Assembly: GCF_900102485.1 (NCBI RefSeq)
Contig: NZ_FNBX01000008.1
Location: forward strand, 56,685 to 120,684
Length of the DNA: 64,000 nt
Reading direction: 5' to 3'
From: Desulfovibrio legallii
GTDB taxonomy: Bacteria > Desulfobacterota > Desulfovibrionia > Desulfovibrionales > Desulfovibrionaceae
Part shown: piece by piece, positions 35,512 through 44,600 of the stretch
How positions within the stretch are numbered: the stretch's first letter is position 1
How the letters are laid out: every line of letters starts with the position of its first letter
Notes under the pieces: generated by a model
Seen by the model: only the letters and a program-made list of their open reading frames with translations
Told to the model about the DNA's origin: nothing
Database searches by the model: none
Made by a program: the position numbers and the translations under genes

Positions 35512-36917
35512 TGCTTTTGGCACAAGATATAGACCGCATCATTGCCGCGCCCAGAGAGCACGAACGGCTTGAGTTCAAGGAAGCCAAACAACAATATGAC
35601 ACGGAAACACTGTTCAAATATTGCGTCGCCTTGAGCAACGAGGGCGGCGGTCTGCTGCTGCTTGGCATAACGGACAAGCAACCCCGCAAGGTTGTGGGAA
35701 CTGCCGCCTTCCCCAACCCCGACAAAATCAAAAGCCGGATTTTCTCCAAACTCAAATTCCGCGTGGAAGTGGAAGAGGTTACGCATCCGGATGGTCGTGT
35801 GCTGGCCTTCAATATCCCACCCCGCCCGGCGGGAACGGCTTTTACCTATGAAGGCGCATACCTCATGCGCGTGGGCGAAAGCCTTATGCCCATGTCCGAG
35901 GACATGCTGCGGCGCATCTTTGTCGAAGGGAATCCGGACTTTTTGCTGCGTTACGCACGCGCTGGAGCAAGCGCGGAAGATGTGGTCATGCTGCTTGATA
36001 CCCAGAGCTACTTTGACCTGATGCAGCTCCCGTACCCGGCAACGCGGGATGCGGCTCTGGCCCGTCTGGCGCAAGAACAATTGATTGTGGAGGCCGAAGG
36101 ACTCTGGAACATCACCAACCTTGGCGCTCTACTGTTCGCCAAAGACCTTCGCCAGTTCGGGCAGTTAAGCCGCAAAGCCCCCAGGGTGGTTGTCTACAAG
36201 GGAGCCAACAAACTGGAAACTGTGCGTGAGCAAATCGGGGCCAAGGGTTACGCTGCCGGTTTTGAAGGGCTTGTCGGCTACATCAACAGCCAGCTACCCG
36301 CCAACGAAGTAATCGGGCAGGCTCTACGCACTGAAACCAGAATGTACCCGGAAATAGCCATTCGTGAGTTGGTGGCCAACGCTCTTGTGCATCAGGACTT
36401 GGAAGATTTCGGTTCTTTCGTGATGCTCGAAATCTATTGTGACCGGATTGAGATAACCAATCCCGGCACGCCCCTGATCCCCACCGACAGGTTCATTGAC
36501 GAATACAAATCGCGCAACGAGCGCCTGACCGACCTCATGCGCCGCTTTCGCATCTGCGAAGAAAAAAGTAGCGGCATCGACAAAGTTGTGGCTTTTGCCG
36601 AGGCATGGCAGCTTCCCGCACCGGATTTTCGTACCGGCGAACAACATACCAGCGTAGTTCTTTTCGCCCATAAGAGCTTTGACGACATGGATCGCAAAGA
36701 ACGGGTGCGGGCCTGCTACCAGCACGCCTGCCTGCTTTATGTGAGCAATCAGAAAATGACCAACCAGAGCCTGCGCGAACGGTTCAAGCTGGCGGAAAGC
36801 AAGGCGGAGGCAATATCGCGCATCATTTCTGACGCTGTGAATGACGGCAAGATCAAACTTGACGACCCTGAAAATCGTTCAAGACGCTATGCCAAATACA
36901 TACCTTTTTGGGGTTGA
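35511..36917 (+). CDS. AlbA/Schlafen-type ATP-binding protein embedded in the RM operon
   Basis: A 468-residue protein with an N-terminal AlbA_2/Schlafen-type domain (about 12-130; EHERLEFKEAKQQYDTETLF, then ALSNEGGGLLLLGITD) and a RecG-like GHKL ATP-binding region (about 280-345; IAIRELVANALVHQDLEDFG, then RIEITNPGTP and SRNERLTDLMRR). The C-terminus (about 400-468) looks like a winged helix. Such proteins are often annotated as putative transcriptional regulators; others occur in phage-defence loci. Its position between mod and res, overlapping mod by one base, suggests a function tied to this RM system, but no activity can be stated. Confidence 0.85.
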   Translation: MLLAQDIDRIIAAPREHERLEFKEAKQQYDTETLFKYCVALSNEGGGLLLLGITDKQPRKVVGTAAFPNPDKIKSRIFSKLKFRVEVEEVTHPDGRVLAFNIPPRPAGTAFTYEGAYLMRVGESLMPMSEDMLRRIFVEGNPDFLLRYARAGASAEDVVMLLDTQSYFDLMQLPYPATRDAALARLAQEQLIVEAEGLWNITNLGALLFAKDLRQFGQLSRKAPRVVVYKGANKLETVREQIGAKGYAAGFEGLVGYINSQLPANEVIGQALRTETRMYPEIAIRELVANALVHQDLEDFGSFVMLEIYCDRIEITNPGTPLIPTDRFIDEYKSRNERLTDLMRRFRICEEKSSGIDKVVAFAEAWQLPAPDFRTGEQHTSVVLFAHKSFDDMDRKERVRACYQHACLLYVSNQKMTNQSLRERFKLAESKAEAISRIISDAVNDGKIKLDDPENRSRRYAKYIPFWG

Positions 36918-37026
36918 TCTCATTTGTTCGCAAAACAGAACGTGGAGCCCCAATTGAAAAACATCCTGTAAAGACAACGAATTCCCATTTAGACACAAAT
37001 CGAAACTCCATTTTTGAGGTTATGCC

Positions 37027-39705
37027 GTGGCTCTGCATCCTGATTTCCCCGATTCCCCCTACGCCATCCTTGACCCCGCTGTGCGCTGGTTCCCTGCTGA
37101 TGAAGCCCTGCGTGACACCAGTATGGAAAAACTTATGCCACCCCTTGTGGCGGCTTTACGCCGTAAGGTAAAGGAGTTTCGGGATTCCGGCTATGTTGGC
37201 GCGACCGATACCAGCAGAAGCCTTTTGAACTGGTGGTTCAAGGAACCGCATCTTATGCCGCAGGCTGACGGCACCATGACCGAGTTCCAGTATTTCTTTG
37301 CCCAACGTGAAGCCCTGGAAACAATCGTCTACCTGTATGACGTTGTGGGAGCGCGGGACAAATACGACCTGATGCGCTTTGACAGCGCGGGGCATGTGTC
37401 CGCCAGCATGTTTGATGAGAGCTGGTTGCGTCTGGTCATCAAAATGGCCACCGGCAGCGGCAAAACCAAGGTCATGAGCTTGGCTTTGGCCTGGAGCTAC
37501 TTCCACAAAATGTATGAGCCGGATTCCGAGCTTGCCCGCAACTTTTTGGTTATCGCCCCAAACATCATCGTTCTGGATAGAATCTACAAAGACTTTCAAG
37601 GATTGCGCATTTTCTTTGACGATCCCGTCTTGCCGGACAATGGCTATGACGGGCGTAACTGGCGCGATGATTTCCAGCTTACCCTGCACAAGCAGGATGA
37701 GGTGCGCGTTTCACACTTCACGGGCAATATCTTTTTGACCAACATCCACCGCGTTTATGCCGGGGAAGACATCCCGCCTTCTCCGGACGATGAAAACACG
37801 ATGGATTACTTTCTCGGCAAGCGCCCAGCCGGCGCGACGACAGATTCAAAAGTGGACTTGGGCATGATTGTCCGGGACATTGACGAACTGATGATTCTCA
37901 ATGACGAGGCACATCACATTCATGATTCTTCCTTGGCCTGGTTCAAGTCCATTGAAGATATCCACAACCGCCTGCTGCAAAAAGGCGGGGCTTTGAGCCT
38001 GCAAGTGGACGTTACCGCCACCCCGAAGCATAACAAAGGTGCTATTTTTGTGCAAACAGTGGCGGATTATCCGCTGGTCGAAGCCATCTTCCAGAATGTC
38101 GTAAAACATCCGGTGTTGCCGGATGCTCCCAGCCGCGCCAAGTTGGTGGAACGGCAAAGCGCCAAATACACGGAAAAGTATGCCGATTATATCGACCTTG
38201 GGGTTATTGAATGGCGTAAGGCTTATGAAGAGCACCAAAAGCTCGGCAAAAAGGCTGTGCTGTTTGTTATGACAGATGATACGCGCAACTGCGATGACGT
38301 GGCCGAATACCTGGAGGCCCACTACCCGGATTTGAAAGACGCCGTTCTTGTCATCCATACCAAAAACAACGGTGAACTCTCCGAGGCGGCCTCCGGCAAG
38401 GCCAAAGAAGAGCTTGAGCGCTTGCGCAAGCAATCCAATGAAATTGACGACGGCAGCAGCCCCTATAAGGCCATTGTATCCGTCCTAATGCTGAAAGAAG
38501 GCTGGGACGTGCGCAACGTGACCACCATTGTCGGCCTGCGGGCCTATTCCTCCAAGAGCAACATTTTGCCGGAACAGACCCTGGGGCGCGGCCTGCGAAA
38601 AATGTATCGCGGCGGCATTGAAGAATATGTCAGTGTCGTCGGCACGGATGCGTTCATGGAGTTTGTCGAGTCCATCCAGGCCGAAGGCGTGGAACTGGAG
38701 CGCAAGGCCATGGGTGAAGACACAAAGCCAAAAACGCCTATGGTTGTTGAGGTGGATAACGAAAACACCCAAAAGGATATTGGCGCACTGGATATCGAAA
38801 TTCCGGTCATGACGCCGCGTGTGTATAGGGAATATAAAAATCTCGCCGATCTGGACGTGGCGGCGCTGCCGCACAAAAAAGTCGCATACCGACATTTTTC
38901 CGAAGAAGAGCAGCGGGAGATAGTCTTCAAAGACATCACCACCGGAGAAGTGGCGCACACAACGATTCTGGACACCGCAGGCATAGCCGACTACCGCAGC
39001 GTTCTCGGCTACTTTGCCCAAACGATTATGAAGGAACTGCGCCTGTTCAGCGGGTATGACGTTCTCTACGGCAAGGTGAAGCAGTTTGTGCGGGATGAAC
39101 TGTTCACGCAGGAAGTAGACCTGAACAGCCCCAACACCCTGCGCAACCTCTCCGAGCTTGAGGCCGCCAAAACCATCGTTGACACCATAAAAAAGGCCAT
39201 TAACAGCTTGACGGTGAAAGACAAGGGGGATGCGGAAATTAGAGATTCTATCAAGTTACGGAAAACCCGCCCCTTTATGGTGAAAGATCAGGCCAGCCTG
39301 ATACCGCAAAAAAGTATTTTCAGCCGCATTGTAGGCGACAGCCATTTTGAGCTGGTGTTCGCCAGTTTCCTGGAAAAATGCCCGGATATTATTTCCTACG
39401 CCAAAAACTACTTCGCCGTGAACTTCAAGCTGGATTACGTCAACGCTGACGGCGACATATCCAATTACTACCCGGACTTCATTGTTAAACTTCCGGGTAA
39501 CAAAGTCGTCATAGTGGAAACCAAGGGGCAGGAAGACCTTGACGTGCCGCTCAAGATGGAGCGCCTGCGCCAGTGGTGCGAAGATATCAACAAAGTACAG
39601 TCTGGCAGTCAATTCGATTTTGTTTTTGCGGACCAGGAGAGTTTTGAAAAGTATCAGCCTAAAAATTTTCAGGACTTGTTGAAGGGGTTTATGGGGTACA
39701 AGTGA
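37027..39705 (+). CDS. res: Type III restriction endonuclease subunit (Res)
   Basis: An 892-residue Res subunit: an SF2 translocase/helicase plus nuclease that cleaves after collision of two head-to-head complexes. Motif I KMATGSGKTKVM lies near 140, the Walker B motif is NDEAHHIH (about 291) and VTATPKHNKG is motif III-like. GRGLRKMYRGG near 522 fits motif VI. The C-terminal PD-(D/E)xK nuclease is YYPDFIVKLP ... IVETKGQED (about 816-837), intact. The GTG at 37027 with GAGG upstream is the start. It is preceded by a 109-bp AT-rich gap after the AlbA gene; the last gene of the operon. Confidence 0.93.
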   Translation: MALHPDFPDSPYAILDPAVRWFPADEALRDTSMEKLMPPLVAALRRKVKEFRDSGYVGATDTSRSLLNWWFKEPHLMPQADGTMTEFQYFFAQREALETIVYLYDVVGARDKYDLMRFDSAGHVSASMFDESWLRLVIKMATGSGKTKVMSLALAWSYFHKMYEPDSELARNFLVIAPNIIVLDRIYKDFQGLRIFFDDPVLPDNGYDGRNWRDDFQLTLHKQDEVRVSHFTGNIFLTNIHRVYAGEDIPPSPDDENTMDYFLGKRPAGATTDSKVDLGMIVRDIDELMILNDEAHHIHDSSLAWFKSIEDIHNRLLQKGGALSLQVDVTATPKHNKGAIFVQTVADYPLVEAIFQNVVKHPVLPDAPSRAKLVERQSAKYTEKYADYIDLGVIEWRKAYEEHQKLGKKAVLFVMTDDTRNCDDVAEYLEAHYPDLKDAVLVIHTKNNGELSEAASGKAKEELERLRKQSNEIDDGSSPYKAIVSVLMLKEGWDVRNVTTIVGLRAYSSKSNILPEQTLGRGLRKMYRGGIEEYVSVVGTDAFMEFVESIQAEGVELERKAMGEDTKPKTPMVVEVDNENTQKDIGALDIEIPVMTPRVYREYKNLADLDVAALPHKKVAYRHFSEEEQREIVFKDITTGEVAHTTILDTAGIADYRSVLGYFAQTIMKELRLFSGYDVLYGKVKQFVRDELFTQEVDLNSPNTLRNLSELEAAKTIVDTIKKAINSLTVKDKGDAEIRDSIKLRKTRPFMVKDQASLIPQKSIFSRIVGDSHFELVFASFLEKCPDIISYAKNYFAVNFKLDYVNADGDISNYYPDFIVKLPGNKVVIVETKGQEDLDVPLKMERLRQWCEDINKVQSGSQFDFVFADQESFEKYQPKNFQDLLKGFMGYK

Positions 39706-39732
39706 GGTAGGTCGTCAAATTCGGAAGCCAGG

Positions 39733-40250
39733 TTAAGCGGCATTCGGCAGCGTTGCGTCCAGCAGGCAGCGCCTGACAAACGTAGCCGGAGCTAGGTAGC
39801 CGAGTGCTGTCTGTAGTCTTTGCCGATTGTAAAAAATCTCAATATACTTCGCTACATCTATTATAATGGCTTCAGCTGGCAAGCCGTAGATTTGCGATGC
39901 ACTAACGCATTTTTCAACAAGTCCCAGAAGCTCTTCATGGGGCCATTGTTGTAACAATATCTTGATTCCGTCAAGATATCCCCGGCGTTGCCGTGTGAGC
40001 ATGTAGGTCATGTCACTCACCTGGCGCAACTGTTCTGCGTCATTTTGGTGGACAGCCAGGACTTCGCCTCCGGCGAGCCGCCTTGTCTGATGGGACCGCG
40101 TCGCGTTTGACCCAGGCGTAGTATCCACCGACAGACGCTCGCAAAATCAAGTAAATAAGCCGGGCAGGATATTTGTCGCAAAATGTTGACTGCGGCATAT
40201 CGCACAGCAGCTCCTTGGCAAAGTACCCCGCAGCTTTTTTAACATATCGC
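39733..40250 (-). pseudogene. Decayed IS3-family transposase (OrfA end plus OrfB)
   Basis: Fragments in three minus-strand frames are collinear with an IS3-family transposase: VKKAAGYFAKEL (end of OrfA, near 40240), KYPARLIYLILRASVGGYYA followed by WVKRDAVPSDKAA (start of OrfB, near 40130), VSDMTYMLTRQRRGYL, then NNGPMKSFWDLLKNALVHRK and finally AKYIEIFYNRQRLQTALGYL near 39800. At least two frameshifts and an internal deletion of most of the catalytic core remove function. An A6G run at 40234-40240 resembles the programmed slip site of this family. It is wedged between res and tRNA-Ser. Confidence 0.8.
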
Positions 40251-40272
40251 GCTCCATATGCAGTAAGGCGTT

Positions 40273-40362
40273 TGGCGGAGGGAGAGGGATTCGAACCCCC
40301 GTGGGGCGCAAACCCCAAATGGTTTTCAAGACCACCGCGATCAACCGCTCTGCCATCCCTCC
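40273..40362 (-). tRNA. tRNA-Ser (anticodon UGA)
   Basis: A 90-base class II tRNA with encoded CCA. Acceptor GGAGGGA pairs with TCCCTCC, the anticodon loop is CTTGAAA giving UGA, the variable arm is a TGGGG/CCCCA hairpin and the T loop reads GGTTCGAATCC. Its 3' end faces the restriction-modification island, the orientation expected if tRNA-targeted integration placed that island. Confidence 0.97.
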
Positions 40363-40850
40363 GCCCGAGGAGCGGGCCCCGGTCGCTGCCGACCTGCGGG
40401 GCGGCGACAGTATACGCGGAACCGACGCAAGATTCAAACAAAAACCGCCAAGCGCGGCGCGCAATCCGGCATCCGCGCGGGACAGCACCACGCTGACGGG
40501 GGGCTCGTTACGGCCGGCACTGCCGCCCCACGCAAGCGCGCCCGCACCTGCCTCCCCATCTACGTCACGCAGGGACCATGCGATGCTTGCCGCCCCACGC
40601 AAGCGCGCCCGCACCTGCCTCCTTCCCCCGTCCGCGAAGGTGGCATCGCGCTCATGCCAAAGGACGTTCCAGTGGCGGCCCCGAACATGGCGCACCCGCC
40701 CTGCCCGCCGCCTGGTTCGTCCGCCGCCGGATGGCCCGCACGCCGCGTTTGTTGCCGCGCCCGGCCGGAGCGGGCTTGCCTCTTTCAGACGCAGGTTGTA
40801 GGCTGCCTTGCAGGCAAACCGGCCGCAGTCGTCGGCTTTCAGGAGGTTGT
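40363..40850. other. Spacer between tRNA-Ser and the TPR gene, with 35-bp direct repeat
   Basis: Apart from the tRNA promoter, this 488-bp stretch has no supportable gene. It contains a perfect 35-bp direct repeat, 40521-40555 and 40588-40622 (67 bp apart), beginning TGCCGCCCCACGCAAGCGCG. The sequence between and after the copies is only loosely similar. Confidence 0.6.
40409..40437 (-). promoter_or_regulatory. Promoter of tRNA-Ser
   Basis: On the minus strand TTGAAT, 17 bases, then TATACT, 46 bp upstream of the tRNA 5' end. Both hexamers are near consensus and the spacing is ideal. Confidence 0.75.
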
Positions 40851-41615
40851 ATGGCCAGTGCAAAGAGCGAAAAGGGCGGAAGCGACGCCCAGGCAAAAAC
40901 GCCGGGCGACGCCGCGACCGGCGCGATGTCCGGCGCAGGCCAGGGGGAAGCCGCGGCCCCCCAGGCGCAGAGCCGCGCGCAGCACGGCGTGCCGCCCAAA
41001 CGCGCCGTAAGCCCCTTGGTCTTCGGCCTGGCCGTGGCCCTGGCCCTGGTGCTGGGCCTCTACGTCGGTTCGCTCGCGCCTTCCCTGTTCGCGCCCGCGT
41101 CGGATTCCGGCCCCCGGCCGCAGGCCCAGGCGGAAGCGCCCGCCCCGGCCGCTCCCGCCGCAACGCCCTCTGCCGCGCAGGAAAGTCAGCCCCCCATGCC
41201 GCCGGAACTGGCCGCCAAAATTGCGGAGCTGGAAAAAACCGTGCTGGCCGCCCCCAACGACGCCGTCGCCTGGACCAGCCTGGGCAACCTCTATTTTGAC
41301 ACTGGCCAGGCCCGCAAGGCCGCGGCCGCCTACGAGCGCTCCCTGGCCCTGGCCCCGGACAACCCCGACGTGCTCACCGACCTCGGCATCATGCACAGGG
41401 AACTGGGGGAATTTGAAAAAGCCGTAGCCGACTTCCGCCGCGCCTCCACCGTCAACCCGCGCCACGAAAACGCCATGTTCAACGAAGGCGTGGTCCTCTA
41501 CTACGACCTCAAGCGCAAGGAGGACGCCATCAAAGCCTGGCAGCGTCTGCTGGCGGTCAACCCCGCGGCCCGCGCCCCTGACGGCAAGGCGGTGGCCGAC
41601 CTCATCCGGCAATAG
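40851..41615 (+). CDS. Membrane-anchored TPR protein
   Basis: A 254-residue protein with an Ala/Gly-rich cytoplasmic start, one membrane segment (VSPLVFGLAVALALVLGLYVGSL, about 53-75), an Ala/Pro linker and three or so tetratricopeptide repeats (about 135-245; AWTSLGNLYFDTGQARKAAA followed by AYERSLALAPDN, then VLTDLGIMHRELGEFEKAV). The layout resembles the TPR half of cytochrome c maturation (CcmH/NrfG) proteins, but no other maturation gene is nearby, so only a scaffold role is supported. AGGAGG lies four bases before the ATG. It lies 35 bp ahead of the giant protein below, which suggests joint expression. Confidence 0.87.
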   Translation: MASAKSEKGGSDAQAKTPGDAATGAMSGAGQGEAAAPQAQSRAQHGVPPKRAVSPLVFGLAVALALVLGLYVGSLAPSLFAPASDSGPRPQAQAEAPAPAAPAATPSAAQESQPPMPPELAAKIAELEKTVLAAPNDAVAWTSLGNLYFDTGQARKAAAAYERSLALAPDNPDVLTDLGIMHRELGEFEKAVADFRRASTVNPRHENAMFNEGVVLYYDLKRKEDAIKAWQRLLAVNPAARAPDGKAVADLIRQ

Positions 41616-41650
41616 GCCGCCTTCGCGGCAGAGACACAGGCGGAGCATCC

Positions 41651-44600
41651 ATGACTGCATTCTTTTCGGGCCCAGACCCTTCCTCCAGCCGAGCCCCGGC
41701 CCCGAACGCCCGCGACGGGCAGATCCGCACCGCAGCCGCCGTGCCGGAGGGCCTTCCCACCCCGCCGCAGGCAGCCCCTTCCTCCCGCAAAGGCCCGCCT
41801 GCCCGCGCCTGGGCGCAGCGCCGCCTGGCCGCAACGCTCGGCGCGCTGCTGCTCTGCCTGTATGTCCTCTGCGGGCTGCCCGGGCGCGGGCAGGCGGGTC
41901 CGGTACCGGCCATGCCCAGCGCGCCCCACATGGGCCTGCTCCCCTACCTGGACGCTTTTCTTGACCCCACGGGCAGCATGGACGTGGACGAAGCGGCGGC
42001 CCCGGCCAACGCCGCCGCCTTCAAGCCCCTGTCGCTCCCGGCCCTGCCCCGGACCACGGGCGTGCTCTGGCTGCGCTTTACGCTGGCCCCGCTGCCGCAG
42101 GGCCTGCGCCCGGCCGCCTTGCTGTTGGATCTGGGCCCCGCCGTGCCCGCGGGCCCCATCCTCTACGCGCCCCACACCGACCCCCTTACGGAAGCTACGG
42201 AATGGCGCGAAACAACCCCCAGCCAGCGCAATGTACTCCTGCTGCCCGAAGCCGCCGCCCAGCCTTTGACCTGCTACCTGCGCCTGGACGGCCTGCCGGG
42301 GCCGTGGTTCGCCCCTACGCTCCGCACCCCGCAGGACGCCGCCAGCAACTGGGACAGCCTGGCTGGCACGGCGGCCGTGCTGGCCCTGGGCGTGGTGCTT
42401 TTGCTCTGTCTGTTGCGCGGTCTTTCAGAGAAAGGCCAGTGGCGCGGCTGGACGGCCCTCTATGTGGGCGTGGCCCTGCTCCAGGCCGTGCTGGGCATGC
42501 CCGCCTACGGCGAAGGCCGCATCACCCCGGCGGAGGCCGCCGCCGTGCTTGCGCCCGGCCTGGCGCTCATGCTGCTGCCCCATGTGGGGCGGCACCTGCT
42601 GCGCACCCGCGGCCGCTCCCGCGCTCTGGACGCGCAGTTTCTGCTGCTTTCCCTGCCCGGCGCGGCGCTCGCCCTGCTGCCCCTGCTGCCCGGCTTCGGC
42701 TGGCTGGTGCGCTATCTGGCCCTCTGGCCCGCCTGCACCGTGCTGTTCGCGCCCACGGCCCTGGCCGGCGCGCTCATGGGCCTGGGCGGCGCGCGGCGCT
42801 TTCTGCTGGGCTGCCTGCTGCCGCCCCTGTTCGTGGCCGCCAGCCTGCTGGGCCTGGACCAGGGCTACGCCGCCGGGCTGCTGGCCGCCGCCCCCCTCTG
42901 GGGCACGGCCCTGAGCGCCCTGCTCATTGCGGGCACGGGCCAGCCCAAAGACATGGCGGCCACCCCCAAGAACGCCGCCGCTCCGGATCCCCTCCTGGCT
43001 CTGGCTGAAGACCCGGCCCGGCCGGAGGCCGCCACATCGGGCAGCGCCGCGCATACGGACGTCATCACCCTGGATCAGCCCCTGGACGACCCCAACCTGC
43101 GCCTGCTGCCCAGCCTGGATCCCCTGCCCACTGACGGCCTGCCCGATCTTTCCGGCCTGCCCGACGGCCAAGACTGGACGCCGCCCGCAAAGGCCGCGTC
43201 CCGCGCCGCAGCCCCCGCCCCGGCTGCCTTTGCGGATCGGGATGCCCTGCGCCCGCCTCTGGAAAAAATTCTGCGGGAAGGCGCGGCCCTGCTGGGCTGC
43301 GCGCTGCCCCCGGCCGTGCGCCAGCACGCGGAAAACCTGCGCAGCGCGGCGGACGACCTGGCCCGCGCCCTGGACAATCCGGGCGCGCTGTCGCCGGCCA
43401 GCGCCGGACCGCCCGCCCGCGCCGCCTTCAACCTCCAGCATCTGGTGCGCGAGGCCCACGACGCCGTGGCCGTGACGGCGGAAAACGCGGGCATTGGCCT
43501 GGCCTGGTACCTGCCGCCCCTGCTGGGCCATGTATATGAAGGGCCAGGGCAGGCCCTGCGCCAGGTGCTGGGCGACCTGCTGGAAAGCGCCGTGCGCGCC
43601 ACAGCGCGGGGAGCCGTGCACCTGACCGTGCGGCGCGTGCCCGAAAGCGCAGACCCCGGCCACCTACTGTTTACCGTTACGGATACGGGCGCAGGCCTGC
43701 CGCCGCGCCAGCGCTCCGGTCAGGCCCTGCTCCAGGCCTGGGAGCTGGCCGGGGCCTGCAACGGCTACCTTACTGTGGACAGCGGCCCGCAGGGCGCGTC
43801 CATTGCCTTTACCCTGCGCCTGAAGCCCCTGGAAGGGGAAGAAGAGGCGGAAACCGCCCCCCAGGCCGCCCCGGCCGCCGCGCCCACAGTGGCCGTAGCG
43901 GGCGCGGACGCAGAGGAGCGGGAAACCCTGATCCGCCTGTGCCGGGAGGCGGGCTGCCGCTGCGCCGCAGCCCCCGACCCGGAGGCCGCCCTGAACAACA
44001 ACGCCGCCAGCCCCGCCGTGTTGCTGACCGTCTTTCACCCCCAGCACGGCCCGGCCCAGGCCGACATGCTGGGGCGCTTCGAGGCGGACGCCCAGCGCGC
44101 CGGGCTTGGCGCGTTCAAGGCCCTGGCCGTGACGCGGAACCAGCGGCACTGGGACGACCTGGCGGAAACGGGCTATACCCACGCCCTGCTCACGCCCCTG
44201 GACGCCGCCGCATTTGCCGCCACCCTGCGCGAAGTGCTGGACGAGGCCGGAATCCGGCCGGACAGCCCCTTGCCCCCCGTAGACGCGGAAGCCCCTCAGA
44301 AAAACGCCCCGCTGCCCGATCTGTTCGGCCCCTCCACGGCAACCACAGCCGACACGGCGGCAACGGCCCCCACGCCGCAGCCGGAACCCGCACCGCAGGA
44401 GAACGGCCCCACGGCCCTCGCCCTGCCGGACCCGGAACCTGAAGCGCCGACGCCTTCCGCCACGGCGGCGCGGCCTCAGGCCGACGATGTCCCAGGGCCC
44501 GACGACCTCGCCAGTGTTTCACCCCACGTTCCGGCAGACGTTCCGACAGACGCGTTTGCCGACATTCCGGCAGGCGCTGCCGGCGCCGCTGCGGACGCGG

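Noticed and set aside
40040..40441. Protein-coding frame across tRNA-Ser
   Set aside because: The frame reads through the tRNA and the transposase remnant by chance.
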